This document shows positions 59,456-64,000 of a stretch of 64,000 bases of DNA, in pieces (within the stretch, counting starts at the first letter, position 1; the number at the start of each line of letters is the position of its first letter). The position numbers were made by a program, and so were the translations under genes. Under the pieces are notes generated by a model. It did not search any database. It worked only from the letters and a program-made list of their open reading frames with translations, and had not been told where the DNA came from. The stretch covers positions 110,662 through 174,661 of the forward strand of contig NZ_RAHJ01000021.1 of the NCBI RefSeq assembly GCF_003605755.1. The letters run 5' to 3'. This DNA comes from Tsuneonella suprasediminis (lineage in GTDB: Bacteria; Pseudomonadota; Alphaproteobacteria; Sphingomonadales; Sphingomonadaceae).

Positions 59456-61129
59456 ATGACCACCAGCCAAACCTCCACCACCGCCGCCCGCCTGCTCGTC
59501 GATTGCCTGCGTGTGCAGGGGTGCGACCGCGCTTTCACCGTTCCGGGGGAAAGCTTCCTGCAAGTGCTCGATGCTCTGCATGATTGCGAAGAGATCGATC
59601 TCGTCACCTGCCGTCAGGAAGGCGGCGTTGCATTCATGGCCTGTGCCGATGGCACGATGACGGGGCGGCCCGGTGTGGCCTTCGTCACCCGCGGGCCGGG
59701 GGCGACCAATGCCAGCATCGGGGTGCACGTGGCGCATCAGGATTCGCAGCCGATGATCCTGTTCGTGGGCGACGTCGATCGTGGAATGCGCGACCGGGAG
59801 GGATTTCAGGAGGTCGATTTTCAGGCATTCTTCGGCCCCATCTGCAAATGGGCCGCGCGGATCGACGATGCATCGCGCATCCCCGAATATATCGCTCGCG
59901 CATGGTCAGTCGCGATGTCGGGCCGCCCCGGCCCGATTGTCCTCGCCTTGCCCGAAGACATGTTGTGGGACGAGACGACCGCCGCGCCCCGCCCTTCTGT
60001 CACGCGTCCGGCTCAGCCGCCCTGCCCGGATTCGCTACAGGCGCTCAACGCTCTGATTGCCGATGCCGCATCGCCGGTGGCAATCGTTGGCGGTGCAAGC
60101 TGGAATGCCAAGGCGCGCGAATACTTCGCGCAATGGGCCGAACGGATCGGTTTGCCGGTGGCTACAGCATTCCGGCGGCAGGATGCCATTCCGCCTTCCA
60201 GCCCGGTGTACGCGGGCAATCTTGGCTATGGCCCCAATCCCAAACTCGTCGAACGGGTAAAAAATGCGGACCTGATCGTCGCGGTCGGCGCACGTTTGGG
60301 TGAAGCGACCACCGATGGCTATACCCTACCCACACCAGAACATCCCGGCCAGTTGCTCGTTCACATCCACCCCGACCCCAACGAACTGGGCCGCGTCTAT
60401 CGCACCGATCTGGCGATCTGCGCCGATATGGCCGAATTCGCGGAAAGCGCGGCGCTGTGGGACGATGGCGATACCATCCCGTTCGATGCCGGGGCCGATG
60501 CCCACGCCGAATGGGTCGAATGGTCGACGCCCAGGCCGGGCGAATATGCACTCGATCTCGCCACTTGCGTGGGGTTCATGCGCGATACGCTGCCCGGCGA
60601 TACGGTGATCTGCAACGGCGCGGGCAACTTTTCCGGGTGGTGGCATCGGTATTGGCGATACGATGGCTTCCCCACGCAACTGGCCCCCACTGCCGGGGCG
60701 ATGGGCTATGGCGTGCCAGCCGCCGTTGCCGCCGCGCGCCGCTTCCCCGAACGCACTGTGGTTGCGCTGGCTGGCGACGGCGACTTCCTGATGAACGGGC
60801 AGGAGCTGGCGACCGCGGTCCAGCACGGCTGCGATATGCTGGTGATCCTCGTCGATAACGGCGCATACGGCACGATCCGTATGCATCAGGAGCGGGAGTT
60901 CCCCGGTCGCGTTTCCGGCACGAAACTGGTCAATCCCGACTTTGCCGCTCTGGCAAATGCCTTTGGCTGCTGGTCAGCGCGGGTCGAAACCACAGAGGAA
61001 TTCAGATCGGCTCTCATCGATGCAACGGGTCGCAAAGGTGTGCGCTTGCTGCATTGCCTTATCGAGGTGGAGCAGTTGGCTGCCAGCGGTGCGACCGTTT
61101 CAGGGCTTCGCGCCAAGGCCAGGGCATAG
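59456..61129 (+). CDS. thiamine-diphosphate enzyme, acetolactate synthase/decarboxylase-like
   Basis: 557 residues with the three-domain TPP layout: the Pyr domain has FTVPGESFLQVLDAL (catalytic Glu in the GESF turn, about 30) and RQEGGVAFMACADG (about 60). The middle domain follows, and the PP domain has GDGDFLMNGQELATAVQHGC (20; about 444) with VILVDNGAYG, the TPP/Mg motif. The lone gene has no regulatory (IlvH-like) subunit and no adjacent pathway genes, so acetolactate synthase is less likely than a decarboxylase or oxalyl/benzoylformate-like enzyme; the reaction is open. A bidirectional hairpin separates it from csbD. Confidence 0.85.
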   Translation: MTTSQTSTTAARLLVDCLRVQGCDRAFTVPGESFLQVLDALHDCEEIDLVTCRQEGGVAFMACADGTMTGRPGVAFVTRGPGATNASIGVHVAHQDSQPMILFVGDVDRGMRDREGFQEVDFQAFFGPICKWAARIDDASRIPEYIARAWSVAMSGRPGPIVLALPEDMLWDETTAAPRPSVTRPAQPPCPDSLQALNALIADAASPVAIVGGASWNAKAREYFAQWAERIGLPVATAFRRQDAIPPSSPVYAGNLGYGPNPKLVERVKNADLIVAVGARLGEATTDGYTLPTPEHPGQLLVHIHPDPNELGRVYRTDLAICADMAEFAESAALWDDGDTIPFDAGADAHAEWVEWSTPRPGEYALDLATCVGFMRDTLPGDTVICNGAGNFSGWWHRYWRYDGFPTQLAPTAGAMGYGVPAAVAAARRFPERTVVALAGDGDFLMNGQELATAVQHGCDMLVILVDNGAYGTIRMHQEREFPGRVSGTKLVNPDFAALANAFGCWSARVETTEEFRSALIDATGRKGVRLLHCLIEVEQLAASGATVSGLRAKARA

Positions 61130-61145
61130 GGTCAGCGACATAGAA

Positions 61146-61176
61146 AAAGGGCCGCCCTGTTGCAGAGCGGCCCTTT
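61146..61176. terminator. bidirectional terminator
   Basis: AAAGGGCCGC pairs perfectly with GCGGCCCTTT around an 11-nt loop, between the convergent TPP-enzyme gene and csbD. The A-run before and T-run after make it suitable for both strands. Confidence 0.85.
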
Positions 61177-61194
61177 CCAAATCTGTAGGCGCAA

Positions 61195-61365
61195 TCAGAC
61201 CTTGTCGCCGAGCGCACCCTTCACTTCGCCCTTCACCTGCTGGGCTTCGCCCTTCAGTTCCTGAGCGCGACCTTCGGCGCGGGTGTCGGGATTGCCGCTC
61301 TGCTGTTTGACGTTACCGATCGCTTCGTTGGCAATGCCTTTTGCCTTGTCCTTGAGTTCGCCCAT
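61195..61365 (-). CDS. CsbD family stress protein
   Basis: 56 residues, Lys/Glu/Gln-rich and probably disordered/helical: MGELKDKAKGIANEAIGNVK (20) then KQQSGNPDTRAEGRAQELKG. It matches the CsbD/YjbJ pattern of abundant small stress proteins. GGAGG precedes the ATG. Role unknown. Confidence 0.9.
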   Translation of the reverse strand: MGELKDKAKGIANEAIGNVKQQSGNPDTRAEGRAQELKGEAQQVKGEVKGALGDKV

Positions 61366-61452
61366 GGCGTGCCTCCATCGTTGGTTCTGGCGACAGCACA
61401 ATTGCCGTCGTTTCACCTCACCAACGGGCAAACCGATTGGCAAGTTCCCGCT

Positions 61453-61869
61453 TTAAGCGCTTGCCATAGAAAGAATTTTCTCCCACTCATCTGGCCGCAC
61501 CTCAGCCACGGACAGGCGCGAAAGACGGACCAGTTCGGTCTCGCCAAGCGTTGGTTCGGATTTGATCTGTTTAAGCGTCACGGGCTTGGGCAGTTTCTCC
61601 ACCGGCTTCACTTTCACAGCCGCCCATTTGCCCTCCGGATCGGTCGGATCGGTGATCCCGGCCACGGAAATTTCGACGATCCCGACGATCTCTTTGCCGA
61701 TGTTCGAATGATAGAAAAATGCCCGGTCGCCCACTTCCATTGCGGCGAGGTTGTTTTTCGCACGATGGTTGCGAACGCCGTCCCAGGTGCCTTCGCCCTC
61801 AGCAACGAGATCGTCCCAACTGTAGGCATCGGGTTCGGACTTCATCAGCCAGTATCGGGCCACGCTCAT
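61453..61869 (-). CDS. EVE domain protein
   Basis: 138 residues consisting almost wholly of an EVE (PUA-like) domain: YWLMKSEPDAYSWDDL (about 5), WDGVRNHRAKNNLAAMEVGD (20; about 29), FFYHSNIGKEIVG and the C-terminal VRLSRLSVAEVRPDEW. EVE proteins may bind modified bases in RNA or DNA. The ATG at 61869 is very close to AAGGAA; a GTG six bases on has better spacing and gives 136 residues. It precedes csbD on the same strand with 87 bp between. Confidence 0.9.
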   Translation of the reverse strand: MSVARYWLMKSEPDAYSWDDLVAEGEGTWDGVRNHRAKNNLAAMEVGDRAFFYHSNIGKEIVGIVEISVAGITDPTDPEGKWAAVKVKPVEKLPKPVTLKQIKSEPTLGETELVRLSRLSVAEVRPDEWEKILSMASA

Positions 61870-62001
61870 TTCCTTTCCATCATTCGTACCGTCGGACTGC
61901 AGGAAACTGCTTTCCGGGCGCTTAACACTATTTTCAAACACATAAGCGATAGGTGGTCTACCTCAACGCGAGGGTCGCACTTTGCACCCCGGAAGGAGTA
62001 A

Positions 62002-63654
62002 ATGTCTCAGGTCGTCAATCAACCGGCCAATACAGTGGCCAGCGCCGAACGCGATCCGGTCGCGCTGGGCATCGCGGTATCGGCAATCATTTTGTTTGTC
62101 GCCACAGGAGGCATGGTCCTGCCACAGGTCATGCGTTCATGGAACGGTGCGGGCACAGCGCCCGATCCGATGCTGGTGTCGACGCTCCTGCTCAATATCG
62201 CTTTGGTCATTTTCGGATGGCGGCGATATTCGGAACTGACTGCCGAGATTTCAGAGCGCCGTAAGGCTGAGACGCTTGCCCTGCACCTGGCAGAAATCGA
62301 TCCGCTGACAGGCACACTCAACCGGCGCTCCATCGCCAAAGCAACCAGTGAATTGATGGCCAGCACCGCTGCGGAAGGGCGGGCGCTGGCATTCATCGTC
62401 CTCGATCTCGATAACTTCAAATCGATCAACGATTACAACGGGCACAAGGCAGGCGATCTCCTGCTCCAGACGACAGCGAAGCGCATCGAGGCATTGCTTC
62501 CTCCCAACGGCCTTGTGGCCCGCCTCGGCGGGGATGAATTTGCATGTGTCGTCCCGTTCGATCCCAATAGTCCCGACCAGATCGATCAGATGGCGACATT
62601 GCTGATCGAACGCACAGCGCAACCAATCGATTACGAAGGCGCCTCGTTAGAGATCACCGTTTCGGTCGGTTTGTCAGCCACGAGTGGCCCGCAGGCCCAT
62701 CACAAGACTGCCGCCACTGCGACAGATCTGCTGCACTACGCCGATATTGCGATGTTTCATGCCAAAAAACACGGCAAAAACCGGTACTTCTGGTTCGAGC
62801 CCGTAATGGAAACCGAACTGCGGTTTCGTGGCGAGATGGAGGGCGGCATTCGCCACGGTATAACCGCGGGCGAATTCGTGCCGTATTACGAACAGCAGAT
62901 TGATCTGGAAACCGGGAAGCTGGCCGGGTTCGAAATGCTCGCGCGCTGGAATTCCCCGACATTCGGGCTTGTGCGGCCTGACGTCTTCATCCCGATTGCA
63001 GAGGAAATCGGCCTGATTTCCCCGCTGAGTGAATCGCTCATCGAGCAGGCGTTGCAGGATGCCAAAACGTGGGATCCCAGCCTGACCCTTTCGGTCAACA
63101 TCTCCCCGGTGCAGTTACGCGATCCGTGGTTTTCCCAACGCATTCTCAAGTTGTTGGTTAAGCATAACTTCCCGCCTCAGCGGCTCGATATCGAAATCAC
63201 CGAAAGCTGCCTGCACGAAAATGTCGGGGTGGTGCGCTCGATGATTACCAGCCTGAAAAATCAGGGCGTCACCATCAGTCTGGACGATTTCGGCACGGGC
63301 TATTCAAGTTTGGCCCAGCTTCGCTCTCTGCCGTTTGACCGGATCAAGATCGATCGCAGCTTCGTAACCGAACTGAAGGATGCGAATGCCAGCGCCAAGA
63401 TCATTCGCGCGATCATTTCGCTGGGTGACGGGCTGGAAATGCCGATCACTGCCGAAGGGATCGAGGATACCAACATTCTCAATACCCTGAAAGCGATGGG
63501 GCGGCTCAAAGGTCAGGGCTATCTGTATGGGAAGCCTGAAGACGCGTCGAGCGTACATCAGCGTCTTGAACGCGAGAACCTTCTGATGCCCAGGAACCGT
63601 CCCGACGATGCCGAGAGCGACAGCAGCACAGGCGAACATCGTCGGGCCGTGTGA
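62002..63654 (+). CDS. GGDEF-EAL bifunctional c-di-GMP protein, membrane-bound
   Basis: 550 residues. Two membrane helices (about 22-44, IAVSAIILFVATGGMVLPQ, and about 54-73) enclose a short periplasmic loop. The GGDEF domain is complete: LARLGGDEFACV (about 175) with DLDNFKSINDYNGHKAGD (about 136). The EAL domain begins PYYEQQIDLETG (about 295) and has FEMLARW where the signature normally reads EAL; the metal Glu is kept, as are SVNISPVQL, DDFGTGYSSL and KIDRSFV. Both activities are thus possible. GGAAGGAG precedes the ATG. dapF follows 48 bp later. Confidence 0.92.
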   Translation: MSQVVNQPANTVASAERDPVALGIAVSAIILFVATGGMVLPQVMRSWNGAGTAPDPMLVSTLLLNIALVIFGWRRYSELTAEISERRKAETLALHLAEIDPLTGTLNRRSIAKATSELMASTAAEGRALAFIVLDLDNFKSINDYNGHKAGDLLLQTTAKRIEALLPPNGLVARLGGDEFACVVPFDPNSPDQIDQMATLLIERTAQPIDYEGASLEITVSVGLSATSGPQAHHKTAATATDLLHYADIAMFHAKKHGKNRYFWFEPVMETELRFRGEMEGGIRHGITAGEFVPYYEQQIDLETGKLAGFEMLARWNSPTFGLVRPDVFIPIAEEIGLISPLSESLIEQALQDAKTWDPSLTLSVNISPVQLRDPWFSQRILKLLVKHNFPPQRLDIEITESCLHENVGVVRSMITSLKNQGVTISLDDFGTGYSSLAQLRSLPFDRIKIDRSFVTELKDANASAKIIRAIISLGDGLEMPITAEGIEDTNILNTLKAMGRLKGQGYLYGKPEDASSVHQRLERENLLMPRNRPDDAESDSSTGEHRRAV

Positions 63655-63702
63655 CCCGTGCCACTGGACGGGCGGCGCAGGGGCGCATAAACGCGCTCAA
63701 CC

Positions 63703-64000
63703 ATGCGTATTCCTTTCACCAAGATGCACGGTCTGGGCAATGACTTCGTCGTGCTCGACGCGCGCATCGATGCCCTGCCACCCCTCGGCCCGGCCACCGC
63801 AGCGGCCATTTCCGACCGGCGTACCGGCATCGGTTGCGATCAGCTGATCGTACTTCAACCATCCGACGTGGCCGATTTCCAAATGCGGATTTTCAATGCC
63901 GACGGCGGCGAAGTGGAAGCCTGCGGCAATGCCAGCCGAGCGGTCGCCTTGCTGCATGGCTCCAAAGCCAGCGTCGAAACCGGTGGCGGCATCATCGCGG
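63703..64000 (+). CDS. dapF: diaminopimelate epimerase, N-terminal part
   Basis: 99 codons visible; the gene runs beyond the window. It converts LL-DAP to meso-DAP. The start [20 protein letters not shown] (20) is typical, and the first catalytic Cys lies in [19 protein letters not shown] (about 73). The second Cys half would lie outside. meso-DAP feeds lysA near 25.7 kb and peptidoglycan. Confidence 0.95.
   Translation, partial: MRIPFTKMHGLGNDFVVLDARIDALPPLGPATAAAISDRRTGIGCDQLIVLQPSDVADFQMRIFNADGGEVEACGNASRAVALLHGSKASVETGGGIIA

Overview
The window is a high-GC, gene-dense stretch of alphaproteobacterial chromosome. Sphingomonadales, probably Erythrobacteraceae, is the best guess. It rests on the PEPCK / ChvI-ChvG / HprK-RapZ-EIIA-HPr block, the cobA-DUF2849-cysI-DUF934-cysH sulfite reduction operon, a short HPr kinase, HisZ, and REP-like repeats in the larger gaps. 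The genus call is an inference, because no rRNA or marker phylogeny is available here. About 69 protein genes, two of them cut by the window edges, and two tRNA genes fill it. I see no transposase, integrase, phage gene, plasmid gene, CRISPR array, toxin-antitoxin pair or recognisable defence locus.

Layout: 1-3.7 kb, the tail of a PfpI-like protein, then ferredoxin and two cysteine desulfurases (Fe-S/sulfur mobilisation), divergent from an alpha/beta hydrolase. 3.9-6.3 kb, a TonB-like protein and small proteins. 6.4-13.7 kb, pckA facing a + strand operon chvI-chvG-hprK-rapZ-EIIA(man)-HPr-rRNA/tRNA methyltransferase, a regulatory PTS without a sugar permease in view. 13.7-19.2 kb, lipoprotein, rmuC, def, recR (-) and fmt-truA (+). 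19.2-21 kb, a repeat-rich gap around a ZIP metal transporter. 21-27.7 kb, quinone-reductase-like protein, asparaginase, tRNA-Val, a TlpA-like protein back to back with argH-lptM-lysA-cysG(N). 27.8-36.9 kb, MarR-like regulator, L,D-transpeptidase, purA, aldo/keto reductase, DUF5694, hisZ, serA, serC. 37.1-44.3 kb, glycosyltransferase, a second repeat-rich gap, padR-DUF2218, rarA with a coupled unknown gene, a DUF885 lipoprotein peptidase, tRNA-Thr. 44.4-56.1 kb, Excalibur protein, outer-membrane beta-barrel, metY, queF, sseA-metC-mscS and the siroheme/sulfite/APS reduction operon. 56.1-64 kb, nuclease, pgsA, an LplT-like transporter, a TPP enzyme, CsbD, EVE protein, a GGDEF-EAL protein, and the start of dapF.

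Functional themes: sulfur metabolism recurs throughout (desulfurases, rhodanese, MetY, MetC, SUMT, CysI, CysH, siroheme synthase N-domain). So do amino acid synthesis (ArgH, LysA, DapF, SerA, SerC, HisZ) and carbon/envelope signalling (ChvGI, HprK, PTS, RapZ, PckA). The siroheme pathway is split: a CysG-like protein that stops just after the start of its methyltransferase domain sits about 25 kb from a complete stand-alone SUMT.

The least explained material is non-coding: a pair of 103-nt elements with a shared central hairpin, MITE-like elements with 25-bp terminal repeats (one carrying ten 8-bp tandem units), a triple array of about 190-bp REP-containing units, and a perfect 31-bp inverted repeat between the two desulfurase genes. 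I found no convincing previously undescribed protein system; these elements and a few uncharacterised proteins are the best leads.
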